From Pedobacter terrae (GTDB taxonomy: Bacteria > Bacteroidota > Bacteroidia > Sphingobacteriales > Sphingobacteriaceae): a stretch of DNA of 64,000 nucleotides. Position numbers and translations under genes: made by a program. A model generated the notes under the pieces. That model searched no databases. It was not told the origin of the DNA and was given only the letters and a program-made list of their open reading frames with translations. Position 1 is the stretch's first letter, and each line of letters begins with the position of its first letter. Positions 52,412 to 61,790 of this stretch are shown here, one piece after another. Where the stretch lies: NCBI RefSeq assembly GCF_900100705.1, contig NZ_FNCH01000007.1, forward strand, positions 197,244 through 261,243. The letters are read 5' to 3'.

Positions 52412-52834
52412 TCTAAATATATATGTTTCAAGAAATTTTTCATTTGTTTATAACGGATGTTTTCTGTTATAAATTTGCACGGGCTTTAAAAATATTTGTA
52501 TTAACGTAAGCCCGGCTTTTATTGTGCATAAGTTCTTAAGGCTATAAAACATTAAATGAGTTCATTAGGGGTAATGCTCAAATTGTTTCATAATTGTTTA
52601 CAAGCTGAATAAAAAGCAATATTTGCTCTTAAAAAATGGTAACAAAAAACAAGTCTTGATAAATTTTCTGGGATATTCAGATAAACGGTTGAGAAATTAT
52701 GGTGCAATTGTATGTATTTGAAACGTAATCTGCAAGCAAAAGTTTAAAATGTTTATAAAAATAATTAATGTGAGCATTATTTTGTCGCTCATAAAACTTA
52801 AAAATCTTCATATTTGCAGCAAATAAGCACATAT
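52412..52834. other. Divergent gap between rho and pyrF
   Basis: Very AT-rich sequence without a gene. No full TAnnTTTG box for rho was found. A CATATTTG box near 52809-52816 may serve pyrF. Confidence 0.4.
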
Positions 52835-53665
52835 ATGACCAAGCAACAACTTTTTGAGCAGATACAAAAAAAACGTTCTTTTTTGTGTGTCGGATTAGAC
52901 TCTTCGCTAGATAAGATACCACAACATCTATTGAAGTACGAAAATCCGATTCTGGAATTTAATAAACAGATTATTGATGCCACGAAAGATTTATGTGTTG
53001 CTTACAAACCAAATACTGCTTTTTATGAGTGTTACGGCAAAAAAGGTTGGGAAACCTTAACCGAGACCTGGAAATATATTCCGCAGGATATTTTTTCTAT
53101 TGCCGATGCTAAACGCGGCGATATTGGCAATACTTCTGCGATGTATGCCGAAACATTTTTTAATGCGGCATCGTCTGAGATGAGTTTCGATTCGGTTACC
53201 GTTGCACCCTACATGGGGAGCGATTCGGTAACGCCGTTTTTAAACTTTAAAGATAAATGGGTAATTCTATTGGCTTTAACCTCGAATGTAGGGCATGCTG
53301 ATTTTCAATTGCAGGAAGTTGGAGCAGACAGGCTCTTCGAAAAAGTAATTAAAACTTCGCAAACCTGGGCAACAGATGAGCAGATGATGTATGTGGTTGG
53401 GGCTACACGCGGTGCGGCATTTGGCGATGTACGGAAACTGGCGCCAGAACATTTTCTTTTGGTACCAGGGGTTGGTGCACAGGGTGGAGATTTAAGTGAA
53501 GTATGTAAATATGGATTAAACTCGCAATGTGGGTTATTGATCAATTCGTCAAGAGGCATTATTTATGCCAGCCAGGGTGCAGACTTCGCCGAAAGGGCAA
53601 GAGAAGAGGCCTTAAAACTGCAACAGGAAATGGAGCAGATTTTGGTTAAGGCAGGGTTGGTGTAA
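52835..53665 (+). CDS. pyrF: Orotidine 5'-phosphate decarboxylase, long type
   Basis: From the ATG at 52835 the product is 276 residues. The catalytic lysine-aspartate set is in [15 protein letters not shown] near residues 88-102. [15 protein letters not shown] near residue 14 and [12 protein letters not shown] near 210 complete the TIM-barrel pattern of the type-2 PyrF group. It makes UMP, the last step of pyrimidine synthesis. The start at 52814 is in frame but lacks support. Confidence 0.95.
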   Translation: MTKQQLFEQIQKKRSFLCVGLDSSLDKIPQHLLKYENPILEFNKQIIDATKDLCVAYKPNTAFYECYGKKGWETLTETWKYIPQDIFSIADAKRGDIGNTSAMYAETFFNAASSEMSFDSVTVAPYMGSDSVTPFLNFKDKWVILLALTSNVGHADFQLQEVGADRLFEKVIKTSQTWATDEQMMYVVGATRGAAFGDVRKLAPEHFLLVPGVGAQGGDLSEVCKYGLNSQCGLLINSSRGIIYASQGADFAERAREEALKLQQEMEQILVKAGLV

Positions 53666-53765
53666 TGAAACTGAATATCGCTTGTTGCTTGAGAAATATT
53701 TATCGTATACAATTCAGTATTAAGAGCCTGTTTAAAATTAAGTAAAATTTATTTTGTATGTCAGT

Positions 53766-54047
53766 CTGAGGGATAATTAAATTGGTTAAAATCAATACTA
53801 GTGACGTACAATTATCTTCTCTTATCCTACGCGCGGTCTTGCCTCGGCTCGCCGCCGCCGAAGGGCTCTTTCTTTTTGATGTCAAAAAGAAACAAAAAAC
53901 ACCGGCTGAAAATTTTTCTGCCGAAGCCAGTGGGATGGCTTTGTCAGTGGGCCCCGAAAAATTTGTTAGGCCGGATTTAAGTAGAACGGAGATATGGTGC
54001 TACGGCCTAGCTATGCGGAAATGCATGGATTATACAAGTCGCTCATT
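53766..54047 (+). repeat. Dispersed repeat, copy 1 (inverted relative to 61791-62126)
   Basis: The element runs from CTGAGGGATAATTAAATTG to TACAAGTCGCTCATT. It includes a perfect 11-bp hairpin (TTTCTTTTTGA-TG-TCAAAAAGAAA, 53869-53892) and GC-rich parts such as CTCGGCTCGCCGCCGCCGAA. It can be read as a 93-residue protein, but the same repeat elsewhere is broken by an insertion, so I treat it as non-coding. Confidence 0.85.
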
Positions 54048-54483
54048 AATAGCTAATCGCTAAATAACGTCAATGGTAGCGTAGTTGAAGACAATTTTTT
54101 ATAGTTAAGAGAAGCACTTCGACTTCGCTATCACTGACAGCCCAATAGAAAGATCGTCATTGCGAGGCACGAAGCAATCTTAAAGCGCTCGCTACCAGCG
54201 ATAGTTGTAAGATTGCCTGCCTGCAGCAGGCAGGCATCGTCGGCTGAAAAAGCCTTCTCGCAAGGACGATACCTCTGGGAGATTTATTTTCATTAAATTG
54301 TACTGTCATTTATATTGATTTTTATAACATAAATTGATCCTCAGTGTGACAAACCAGGAGAAGTAATGTAATTGAATAAAATTTAAACAGGCTCTAGTAA
54401 TGTATATAATTGATTATTTTGCCTATCGCTCATCCTTTTTCTTTGCGTAAAAATCCTTATATTTAATTGTTTAGACCCGGCCT
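54048..54483. repeat. Gene-free stretch with a MITE-like REP element (54151-54270)
   Basis: ATCGTCATTGCGAG at 54153 and CTCGCAAGGACGAT ending at 54270 are inverted ends of a 120-bp element. Inside is the palindrome TGCCTGCCTGC-A-GCAGGCAGGCA. No gene is seen in the stretch. Confidence 0.75.
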
Positions 54484-54738
54484 ATGCATAATCCTTTTAA
54501 TAATATGGACTTTAAGTCGTTACTTGAGTATGTAAAAAACCTTTCAGCTGCCGAAAAAAAAGAACTGGTGCAGGTTTTAAATGAAGGCCAGCTTCCGGTG
54601 GTCAATGAAGAACAGGTAGCTTATGTAAAGACGCCCTCAACGCATACTTCATTTGATGCGAAGTGGGAGGAAAGTTTATCGGCTTCTGAATTTAAAGCAG
54701 CAGCCATTCAGCATATTAATTCCTTGCCTTGGAAATAG
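54484..54738 (+). CDS. Probable antitoxin of a ParE/RelE-type pair
   Basis: The 84-residue product has a helical N-terminus (SLLEYVKNLSAAEKKELVQVL) and a flexible C-terminal part (KWEESLSASEFKAAAIQHINSLPWK). I do not recognise the family. Its position just before a ParE-like gene, with overlap, and its small size are those of an antitoxin whose C-terminus wraps the toxin. A start at the second Met (residue 8) is also possible. Confidence 0.65.
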   Translation: MHNPFNNMDFKSLLEYVKNLSAAEKKELVQVLNEGQLPVVNEEQVAYVKTPSTHTSFDAKWEESLSASEFKAAAIQHINSLPWK

Positions 54739-55055
54739 TGGTACGCTTCCATCCCTCGGTTTTACTTTATCTTAACGAATTGGTTGATGTGCTTTTTTAT
54801 GAAAACTATTTCAGTATCCGCGAAAGTGCTATAGATTACGTGACCAGATTGATCGATACGGTTGAAAGGAAGATCGGTAAAGCGCAATATCACATCGCTC
54901 CAAAGGTTATTGCACACCGGGGCAGTTGGTTCATCCATTTTAACATCAGTCAGAAAACAACCTGGTACTTTGTATTCGAAAAAAGTGAGAACCGTTATCT
55001 GGTAACGTATGTTTTTAATAACTACTCCATGGAAGCTAAAAATTTAAACTTATAA
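54738..55055 (+). CDS. RelE/ParE-like toxin
   Basis: Starting at GTG 54738, which overlaps the preceding TAG by one base, the product is 105 residues; a TTG at 54729 would give 108. VVRFHPSVLLYLNELVDVL at the start, then IDTVERKIGKAQYHIAPKV, HRGSWFIHFNISQKTTWYFVF and the end YLVTYVFNN follow the strand-helix pattern of the RelE/ParE fold. The likely action is mRNA cleavage or gyrase inhibition. The call rests on fold pattern and context only. Confidence 0.65.
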   Translation: MVRFHPSVLLYLNELVDVLFYENYFSIRESAIDYVTRLIDTVERKIGKAQYHIAPKVIAHRGSWFIHFNISQKTTWYFVFEKSENRYLVTYVFNNYSMEAKNLNL

Positions 55056-55091
55056 GTTAGTTATCGCCAAATAAATTTATTATCTTCAAGG

Positions 55092-56375
55092 ATGAATTTT
55101 CCGGAAGATTTTCTTCATTATGTATGGCAGTTCAGGTCGTTTGATTATAACGGACTGCAGACCTGTGATGGTGAAGCCTTGGAAATCATCAATACCGGAT
55201 TGCTCAACCGGAATGCCGGTCCGGATTTTAACCATGCCAAGATTAAAATTGGAGAAACCATTTGGGCAGGAAATGTAGAAATCCATTTAAAGTCGTCTGA
55301 TTGGTTAAAACATAACCATCAGGTTAACCCTGTATATGAAAACGTAATTTTGCATGTTGTTTACCAGCACGATGCCGAAATAACCAGGATGGATGGAACC
55401 ATTTTGCCGGTTCTGGAACTGAAAGACCGCATTTCTACTGATCTGATCAAAAAGTACGAAAACCTTTTCCTCACCTTAACTGATTTTCCATGCATTGCCC
55501 AAATAGGGCGTGTAGATGAGTTGATTGTAAATTCATTTTTATCCAGAACCTTGGTTGAGCGTTTTGAACAGAAAACAAATGCGGTTACAGAAACCTTAAA
55601 AGAATTGAATGGGAATTGGGATGAGACATTCTACCGGTTTATGGCGCGTAATTTCGGATTCAAGATAAATGCCTTGCCTTTCGAGTTGTTTGCTAAAGCA
55701 GTTTCGCAGCAAATTTATGCCAGGCATAAAAACAATCCACACCAAATAGAAGCATTGGTTTTTGGTGCGGCAGGTTTTTTAAACGATCATTTCGAAGAAG
55801 AATATCCTAAAAATTTAAAAGCCGAATTTCAGTTTCTTCAAAAGAAATATAACATTAAACCTATTGATGTTTCGATGTGGAAATTTATGCGCATGCGCCC
55901 TCAAAACTTTCCGACTATCCGTTTAGCACAATTTGCTGCACTAATTACAAAAGCCAACCATCTTTTTTCTAAAATTATGGAAATAAAGGATGTAGCAGCG
56001 CTACGCACCTTATTTGAAAATCTACCGGTAAACGATTACTGGAAAACACATTATCATTTTAAAAAGGTAACTGCTTCGGTAAATACTCAGATCGGGAAAA
56101 CTTCAGTAGACAACATTCTGCTAAATACCGTAGCCTTGTTTTTATTTGCTTATGGAAAACATACCGCTGCACCCTATTTTATTAGCAGGGCAATTAAACT
56201 GCTTGAAAGTTTACCAGCTGAGCAAAACGCCATTACGGATAAATTTACGGGCGCAGGAGTGAAGATGACAAACGCCTTTGCCTCCCAGGGAATTTTACAG
56301 CTAAAAAAGCAATATTGCGACGAGAAAAAATGCCTGTCTTGTGGTATTGGAATTAAAATTTTAAAACAGGCCTGA
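55092..56375 (+). CDS. DUF2851 protein
   Basis: The 427-residue protein starts MNFPEDFLHYVWQFRSFD and contains LLNRNAGPDFNHAKIKIGE (residues 37-55), WAGNVEIHLKSSDW and HVVYQHDAE, the conserved DUF2851 core. The C-terminus has a cysteine pattern C-x4-C-x2-C (CDEKKCLSC) that might bind metal. The function is unknown. An EIH-type acidic/His set in the N-terminal half resembles nucleases, which is only a guess. No signal peptide. Confidence 0.9.
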   Translation: MNFPEDFLHYVWQFRSFDYNGLQTCDGEALEIINTGLLNRNAGPDFNHAKIKIGETIWAGNVEIHLKSSDWLKHNHQVNPVYENVILHVVYQHDAEITRMDGTILPVLELKDRISTDLIKKYENLFLTLTDFPCIAQIGRVDELIVNSFLSRTLVERFEQKTNAVTETLKELNGNWDETFYRFMARNFGFKINALPFELFAKAVSQQIYARHKNNPHQIEALVFGAAGFLNDHFEEEYPKNLKAEFQFLQKKYNIKPIDVSMWKFMRMRPQNFPTIRLAQFAALITKANHLFSKIMEIKDVAALRTLFENLPVNDYWKTHYHFKKVTASVNTQIGKTSVDNILLNTVALFLFAYGKHTAAPYFISRAIKLLESLPAEQNAITDKFTGAGVKMTNAFASQGILQLKKQYCDEKKCLSCGIGIKILKQA

Positions 56376-56426
56376 GCTGTATCCAATTTCGGTAAAACTT
56401 TATGCTTTATTAGCTGTTTATTTATT

Positions 56427-56642
56427 ATGGAATTTCCACACGAACTAAAAGACCTATATCCTAATCAGATTATTGAGGTAAGGGGTAATGCCGATGCCTT
56501 AACGATTATTTTAAACAGAGATGCTGATATCCATCAATTTAAGGCAGAACTGATCAAAAAATTTTCGGGACTGGAAGAACAACAAACGCTTTTTATAAAA
56601 CACGAAGATAAACAGGATTTCGAAAAACTGATTTTGGAATAA
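56427..56642 (+). CDS. Small hypothetical protein
   Basis: The 71-residue product has a strand-helix pattern (IIEVRGNADALTIILNRD, then HQFKAELIKKF and QQTLFIKHEDKQDFEKLIL). The family is not recognised. It follows the DUF2851 gene by 51 bases in the same direction and looks codon-wise like its neighbours. Confidence 0.65.
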   Translation: MEFPHELKDLYPNQIIEVRGNADALTIILNRDADIHQFKAELIKKFSGLEEQQTLFIKHEDKQDFEKLILE

Positions 56643-56772
56643 AGCGTATAAACTATACCATTACATTTAACCAATTAAATTTCGTAAATTAGAACCGCTA
56701 AGCAAGTAATGATTCCGGTTTTGAAGCGTTCTTACTTAATGCAGAATAATAAGATTTTAAAATAAGCTTAAC

Positions 56773-56991
56773 ATGTTCCAGAGAATTATAACTTATTTTG
56801 AACAGCAGAGTTTTGGAGTCTCTACTTATTTGGCCAATAGGCTGAATATGAGTACCGCTAAAGTGCGCCTGTTTTTTATCTACTCGTCATTTTTGGCGGT
56901 AGGTTTTCCTATATTATTTTATTTTTTGGCTGCTGTTGTACTCGATATCAGGACGTATATGAAAAGAATGCGGCTGCGGATCTGGGAATAG
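56773..56991 (+). CDS. PspC-domain-like small membrane protein
   Basis: The 72-residue protein has a soluble start with an NRLNMSTAKVRLFFIYSSF segment, then one long hydrophobic stretch (residues 34-56) and a basic tail (YMKRMRLRIWE). The phrase around VRLFFIYSSFLAVGFPILFYFLA is that of short PspC proteins, which sense membrane stress. No phage-shock genes adjoin it. Confidence 0.78.
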   Translation: MFQRIITYFEQQSFGVSTYLANRLNMSTAKVRLFFIYSSFLAVGFPILFYFLAAVVLDIRTYMKRMRLRIWE

Positions 56992-57128
56992 TTCAGTTTT
57001 CAGTTGGTAGTGTTCAATTTGCAGTTGACAGTTTTCATATCCAGTTGGCAGTTCTCAGTTAATAGTTATCAGTATTCAGTTCTTCAGTAAAACCAACTGA
57101 AAATTGTGAATTGAAAACTGTAAACTAC
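56992..57128. repeat. Word-like spacer (CAGTTTTCAGTTGG words)
   Basis: About a dozen variants of CAGTTGGTAGTG, CAGTTGACAGTTTTC, CAGTTGGCAGTTCTC and ATCAGTATTCAGTTC are followed by the complement CCAACTGAAAATTG, GAATTGAAAACTG. The stop codon of the ankyrin gene adjoins it. Confidence 0.85.
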
Positions 57129-57788
57129 TTAATCATCGTCTCTTAAAATTTCTGCAATTTCGTTAAAGCCTTTTTCTGCAGCTAAATCAGCCGGTCTTTT
57201 TCCGCCTTCCATCCGTAAAGAAACTTCTGCGCCGTGTTCTAACAGTAAAATGATCAATTCTATATTTCCCAATTGGGCGGCCGTATGTAAAGGAGCCAGG
57301 CCTGCTTTCTGACAAACATTTGGGTAAGCGCCCGCATCTAAAAGCATTTTGGTGATATTAAAATGGTTAGCTGCAACTGCCGAATGGATGGGGAATACGT
57401 TAAAGCCATTTTTTGATGCCAGATTAACATCAGCACCTTTTAAAACCAGAAAACGGGCCAATTCCTCATGTCCGAAGTAGCAGGCTAAACCAAGTGGTGT
57501 AAAGCCATCTCTAGAAAATTCATTGATACTGGCAGGATTTTGAAAAACCAGTAGGGTAGCTACATCGAATTTCCCGACAGCACAGGCTTCAAATAAGGTT
57601 AAATGATCTGCAAACTCAGCAATCAGATCGGCTATATCCTGTTTTTTATAATAACAAGCCAATAAAAGCGGCGAAATTTGATGAGAAGTATCCATATTGG
57701 CCAATTTTGGATTTTCAACCAAAATTTCTTTTACTGCCTGGAAATTACCAGCTTCAATTTGTTCTTCGAGTTGTGCTATACCCATCAT
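57129..57788 (-). CDS. Ankyrin-repeat protein
   Basis: The 219-residue protein contains about five ankyrin repeats. Clear examples are DGFTPLGLACYFGHEELARFLVLKGADVN near 93-122 and AGLAPLHTAAQLGNIELIILLLEHGAEVS near 160-188. No signal peptide is seen, so it should be a cytoplasmic protein-binding scaffold. Partner unknown. The genes on either side are unrelated. Confidence 0.92.
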   Translation of the reverse strand: MMGIAQLEEQIEAGNFQAVKEILVENPKLANMDTSHQISPLLLACYYKKQDIADLIAEFADHLTLFEACAVGKFDVATLLVFQNPASINEFSRDGFTPLGLACYFGHEELARFLVLKGADVNLASKNGFNVFPIHSAVAANHFNITKMLLDAGAYPNVCQKAGLAPLHTAAQLGNIELIILLLEHGAEVSLRMEGGKRPADLAAEKGFNEIAEILRDDD

Positions 57789-57903
57789 ACGGTTTGAAAT
57801 ATCGCTTTAAATTAACGAAAATTAAGGAATTGTAAACTTTAATGCCTAAATATATATAGTGTAAGGTAATCTACCAAGACCTCAGCGGTTAAAAAAATCA
57901 CGG

Positions 57904-57936
57904 AGACCTTATAGGTTTTTAAAACCTATAAGGTCT
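57904..57936. repeat. Perfect 15-bp palindrome AGACCTTATAGGTTT / AAACCTATAAGGTCT
   Basis: A fully paired stem with a three-base loop TTA, 115 bases upstream of the ankyrin gene and just past a minus-strand terminator. Confidence 0.85.
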
Positions 57937-57941
57937 ACAAT

Positions 57942-57979
57942 AAAAAAATCCCGTTTAACCTCTCCAGGTAAAACGGGAT
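57942..57979 (-). terminator. Orphan minus-strand terminator
   Basis: ATCCCGTTTTACCT-GGAG-AGGTTAAACGGGAT followed by TTTTTT on the minus strand. No annotated minus-strand gene lies upstream of it before ftsK, so a small RNA from about 58200 to 57942 is possible. The rest of 57789-58287 has no gene. Confidence 0.75.
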
Positions 57980-58251
57980 AAAACCTAAAACAAAATCCGT
58001 TTCATTTAATAAAACGTTACAACTTGTGCGTTGTTAAAATAATAGACCAGAATTTTGGTTTAAGGTTTAATGTCTGATGAATATTTTTATTTAATTTAAG
58101 GCACATTATAAACAAATTATAACATATATTTCATCAGGTTTAATACTTTGTTTTAAAAAGAAGAGGCGTAGTAGAAGGTGTATAAAAACAATGCTTACAA
58201 AATGTGATTAATTTTTTTGTTAGGCTTTCGTTAATGCTGCGCAGTTTTATC

Positions 58252-58259
58252 TAAGTTTG
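58252..58259 (+). promoter_or_regulatory. Possible ftsK promoter -7 box TAAGTTTG
   Basis: The box lies 28 bases before the ftsK ATG. The -33 region has only TTTC at a 22-base distance. Confidence 0.45.
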
Positions 58260-58287
58260 TTCAATATTAAATTATTTAGGATAGAAA

Positions 58288-60879
58288 ATGTCGGTAAGGG
58301 GTAACCAGTTTAAAGCCAATACATTCAGAGAAAAAGGTGCAGAAAATGCGCCCGGCAGGCCATCATCGGGCAGACAGCCAAAAGGGAAAATGGATTTTTT
58401 GCCAAGCTTCGATTTGGCAGATGGCCGTGCAGTTAAAATTGTAGGACTGTTTTTTGTCATATTATCACTATATTTTTTAATCGCTTTTACCTCGTATCTG
58501 TTTACCTGGCAGGATGATCAGAGTTACGTAATTGATGCGAATGGTGGCTGGAGCAATCTTTTTAAAACAGCGGAAGAGTTAAAAGCAGCAGGTGTGTCTA
58601 CCCCTGTGGTTCAAAACTGGCTAGGTAAGTTTGGTGCGCTGTTATCACACCAGTTTATTTACGAATGGTTTGGTATTGCCTCTTTCTTATTTGTTCTGGC
58701 CTTTTTTATTATCGGCTACCGTTTATTATTCAAGGTTAAAATCCTTTCTATCTCGAAAACATTAGGATACAGCTTTTTCTTTCTGCTGTTTATTTCATTA
58801 ACCCTAGGTTTTGCACATGGTTTCTGGTCAGAATCGCCACATTATTTAGAAGGCGAGTTTGGGTACTGGAGCAATAAATTATTAAGTGCCCAAATTGGCG
58901 CTGCTGGTGTTGCGGGGTTAATTGCTTTTGCCGGATTAACCATTTTAATCATTGCCTATAATATCGATTTTAAATTCCCGGAACGTAAAGCGAAAGAAGT
59001 TTATCTCGATAATGAAACGCCGGATTATGTAAATGACATTAGAGAACAGGCGGTAAAAAACAAAACTTACGAAGAACCCTCAGCACCTATTGAATTTCCG
59101 GTGCGCGATAAACAGTTAAATAACGAACGTAAACAACAGAACGTCGTATTACAGCCAAGCCGTTTTGAAGAAAAAGAGGAGGAAGAGGAGGTAGCGCCTG
59201 TGGTGTTATCGCCATTGGCCACTAATTTGCCATTGGCTACTGCTGCAGCTTCGTCATTGCCTTTAACAGTAGAACCAGCAGTTGAAGTAGAAAAAGAACC
59301 TGCTTTTACGATTGAAAAAACCGAAGAAGAGAAAAAATCAGACGACCTGATTGAACAGTTTGGCAATTATGATGAAAAACTCGATTTATCGGGTTATAAA
59401 TATCCAACGGTTGATCTGTTAGAAAACTATGGTACCAATAAAATTTCGGTAAATGCGGAAGAACTGGAAGCCAATAAAAATAAAATTGTAGAAACGCTTA
59501 ATCATTACAACATCGAAATTGATAAGATTAAGGCAACTATTGGTCCAACGGTTACGCTATATGAAATTATTCCGGCGCCGGGCGTGAGGATTTCGAAAAT
59601 CAAAAACCTGGAAGATGATATTGCGCTTTCTTTAGCGGCTTTGGGGATCCGTATTATTGCACCAATGCCGGGCAAAGGTACCATTGGTATCGAAGTGCCG
59701 AACCAGCATCCGGAAATGGTACCCATGCGCAGCATTTTGAATACCGAAAAATGGGCTCAAAATACCATGGATTTACCCATAGCTTTAGGTAAAACCATTA
59801 GTAATGAGGTGTTTATTGCCGATCTGGCTAAAATGCCCCACTTACTGGTAGCCGGAGCAACCGGTCAGGGTAAGTCAGTGGGTATCAACTCCATTCTGGT
59901 TTCGCTTTTGTTTAAAAAGCACCCTGCACAGCTTAAATTTGTACTGGTAGATCCTAAAAAGGTAGAGTTAACTTTATTTAACAGGATAGAGCGGCACTTT
60001 TTGGCTAAACTGCCCGGAGAGGCCGACGCCATTATTACCGATACCAAAAAGGTGGTCAATACCTTAAATTCACTCTGTATCGAAATGGATCAGCGTTATG
60101 ATTTATTGAAAGATGCGCAGGTGAGGAATTTAAAAGAATACAACGATAAGTTTGTTAAACGCAAGCTTAATCCCAATAACGGTCACCGCTTTTTACCTTT
60201 TATTGTTTTGGTGGTAGATGAATTTGCCGATTTGATGATGACGGCAGGTAAAGAAGTGGAAGCACCAATTGCCCGTCTGGCACAGTTGGCGAGGGCAATC
60301 GGAATCCATTTGGTGCTGGCTACCCAGCGTCCGTCGGTAAATATTATTACGGGTACCATTAAAGCCAACTTCCCGGCCAGGTTAGCCTTCAGGGTATTGT
60401 CGAAAATCGATTCGCGGACCATTTTAGACAGTGGTGGTGCCGATCAGTTAATTGGCCGTGGAGATATGCTTTTATCTACAGGCAGCGACTTAATCAGGCT
60501 ACAGTGTGCTTTCGTTGATACACCTGAGGTAGACCGCATTTCTGAATATATCGGTAACCAGCGTGGTTATGCTGATGCCTATCAACTGCCGGAGTATATT
60601 GATGAAGCAGGAGAGGGAAGCAAAGCTGATTTTGATCCCAATGAGCGTGATAAATTCTTTGAGGATGCAGCCAGGCTAATTGTGATGCATCAGCAGGGGT
60701 CGACTTCATTAATACAGCGTAAACTTAAATTGGGTTATAACCGCGCCGGTCGTATTATCGACCAGTTAGAGGCGGCAGGTATAGTTGGCCCATTTGAAGG
60801 AAGTAAGGCCCGTGAAGTTTTATATCCTGACGAATATTCTTTGGAACAATTCTTGAATGGTATGGATAACAAAGATTAG
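58288..60879 (+). CDS. ftsK: DNA translocase FtsK/SpoIIIE
   Basis: The 863-residue protein has a basic N-terminus, about four to five helices (residues 48-225), a charged linker rich in Glu and Ala (250-350) and the FtsK motor. Walker A is GATGQGKSVG near residue 523 and Walker B is VLVVDEFADLMM near 642. A gamma winged helix ends the protein (TSLIQRKLKLGYNRAGRIIDQL). It pumps chromosomal DNA through the division septum and activates dimer resolution. It precedes lolA by 60 bases, an arrangement common in Bacteroidota. Confidence 0.96.
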   Translation: MSVRGNQFKANTFREKGAENAPGRPSSGRQPKGKMDFLPSFDLADGRAVKIVGLFFVILSLYFLIAFTSYLFTWQDDQSYVIDANGGWSNLFKTAEELKAAGVSTPVVQNWLGKFGALLSHQFIYEWFGIASFLFVLAFFIIGYRLLFKVKILSISKTLGYSFFFLLFISLTLGFAHGFWSESPHYLEGEFGYWSNKLLSAQIGAAGVAGLIAFAGLTILIIAYNIDFKFPERKAKEVYLDNETPDYVNDIREQAVKNKTYEEPSAPIEFPVRDKQLNNERKQQNVVLQPSRFEEKEEEEEVAPVVLSPLATNLPLATAAASSLPLTVEPAVEVEKEPAFTIEKTEEEKKSDDLIEQFGNYDEKLDLSGYKYPTVDLLENYGTNKISVNAEELEANKNKIVETLNHYNIEIDKIKATIGPTVTLYEIIPAPGVRISKIKNLEDDIALSLAALGIRIIAPMPGKGTIGIEVPNQHPEMVPMRSILNTEKWAQNTMDLPIALGKTISNEVFIADLAKMPHLLVAGATGQGKSVGINSILVSLLFKKHPAQLKFVLVDPKKVELTLFNRIERHFLAKLPGEADAIITDTKKVVNTLNSLCIEMDQRYDLLKDAQVRNLKEYNDKFVKRKLNPNNGHRFLPFIVLVVDEFADLMMTAGKEVEAPIARLAQLARAIGIHLVLATQRPSVNIITGTIKANFPARLAFRVLSKIDSRTILDSGGADQLIGRGDMLLSTGSDLIRLQCAFVDTPEVDRISEYIGNQRGYADAYQLPEYIDEAGEGSKADFDPNERDKFFEDAARLIVMHQQGSTSLIQRKLKLGYNRAGRIIDQLEAAGIVGPFEGSKAREVLYPDEYSLEQFLNGMDNKD

Positions 60880-60939
60880 ATTAAACCATTTAACAATAAT
60901 CTACTCTAACGTTTCAAAGAAAAACTTAAAAAAGAAAAG

Positions 60940-61590
60940 ATGAAGAAATTAATTTCAGCATTAATGGTTGTAGTTGCTTTTACAACTTCAACTTATGCTC
61001 AAACTGATGCGAAAGCTAAAGCCATTTTAGCTGAGGTGAGTAAAAAATACAAATCGTACAACGTAGTTAAAACAGATTTTACCTTCACACTGGATAATCC
61101 AAAAGCTAAAGTAAAGGAAACGCAACAAGGTACTTTGTATGTTAAAGCCAATTCTAACAAGTACAAAGTAGCCATGACTAACCAGGAATTGTTTAGCGAT
61201 GGCAAAAGCCAGTGGACTTATTTGAAAAAAGACAAAGAAGTACAGGTGAGCAACGTAGATAACAGTGGCGATGCCATTAATCCGGCTAAGATTTTTACCG
61301 TTTACGAAAAAGGATTTAAATACGTTTATACTGGCGAACAAAAAGCGGGTGCTAAAACCTATCAAATGATCGATTTAACACCCGTTGATGCTAAAAAATC
61401 GGTTTTTAAAGTGCGTTTAAGCATCGATAAGGCTGCGAAACAAATTGCAAACGTGGTATTATTTGATAAAAACGGAAACAAATACACCTACAATGTGAAA
61501 ACTTTTTCACCCAACGTAAACATACCGGAAACTACTTTTGCTTTCGATGCCAAAAAATATCCTGGTGTTGAAGTGGTAGATTTAAGATAA
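60940..61590 (+). CDS. lolA: Outer-membrane lipoprotein carrier LolA
   Basis: The 216-residue protein has a signal peptide ending near residue 20 (TSTYAQ) and a LolA fold: KYKSYNVVKTDFTFTLDNPKAK, then QQGTLYVKANSNKYKV, WTYLKKDKEVQVSNVD, and a C-terminal VYEKGFKYVYTGE and VRLSIDKAAKQI. It carries lipoproteins through the periplasm after release by the LolCDE complex, of which a LolD-like ATPase is at 31695. Cotranscribed with ftsK, and closed by a strong terminator. Confidence 0.92.
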   Translation: MKKLISALMVVVAFTTSTYAQTDAKAKAILAEVSKKYKSYNVVKTDFTFTLDNPKAKVKETQQGTLYVKANSNKYKVAMTNQELFSDGKSQWTYLKKDKEVQVSNVDNSGDAINPAKIFTVYEKGFKYVYTGEQKAGAKTYQMIDLTPVDAKKSVFKVRLSIDKAAKQIANVVLFDKNGNKYTYNVKTFSPNVNIPETTFAFDAKKYPGVEVVDLR

Positions 61591-61628
61591 AAGATACAGT
61601 AAATAGCGCATTATTTAGCGCTATGCAT

Positions 61629-61672
61629 AAAAAAGCGATTAATCAGGCATATTCTGGTTAATCGCTTTTTCT
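61629..61672 (+). terminator. Intrinsic terminator of lolA
   Basis: AAAAAGCGATTAA and TTAATCGCTTTTT pair fully around a 15-base loop, with a T-rich tail. The pairing is symmetric, so it may work in both directions. Confidence 0.92.
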
Positions 61673-61790
61673 TTTATGTTCCTTTTGTTTAATGAGTTCG
61701 GTTAATATTTGAAATCATCGTGAGTGTTTAAAGCCGCTTTACCTTACGCTACTGTCATGCTGAATTTATTTTATTAGCAGAACCTGAAAA

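Noticed and set aside
53782..54063. 93-residue reading frame
   Set aside because: It lies in the dispersed repeat whose second copy has an insertion, and it contains GC-rich palindromic DNA with no sign of protein selection.
59067..59366. Minus-strand 99-residue frame opposite ftsK
   Set aside because: Serine-rich shadow of the low-complexity linker in ftsK, with no independent support.
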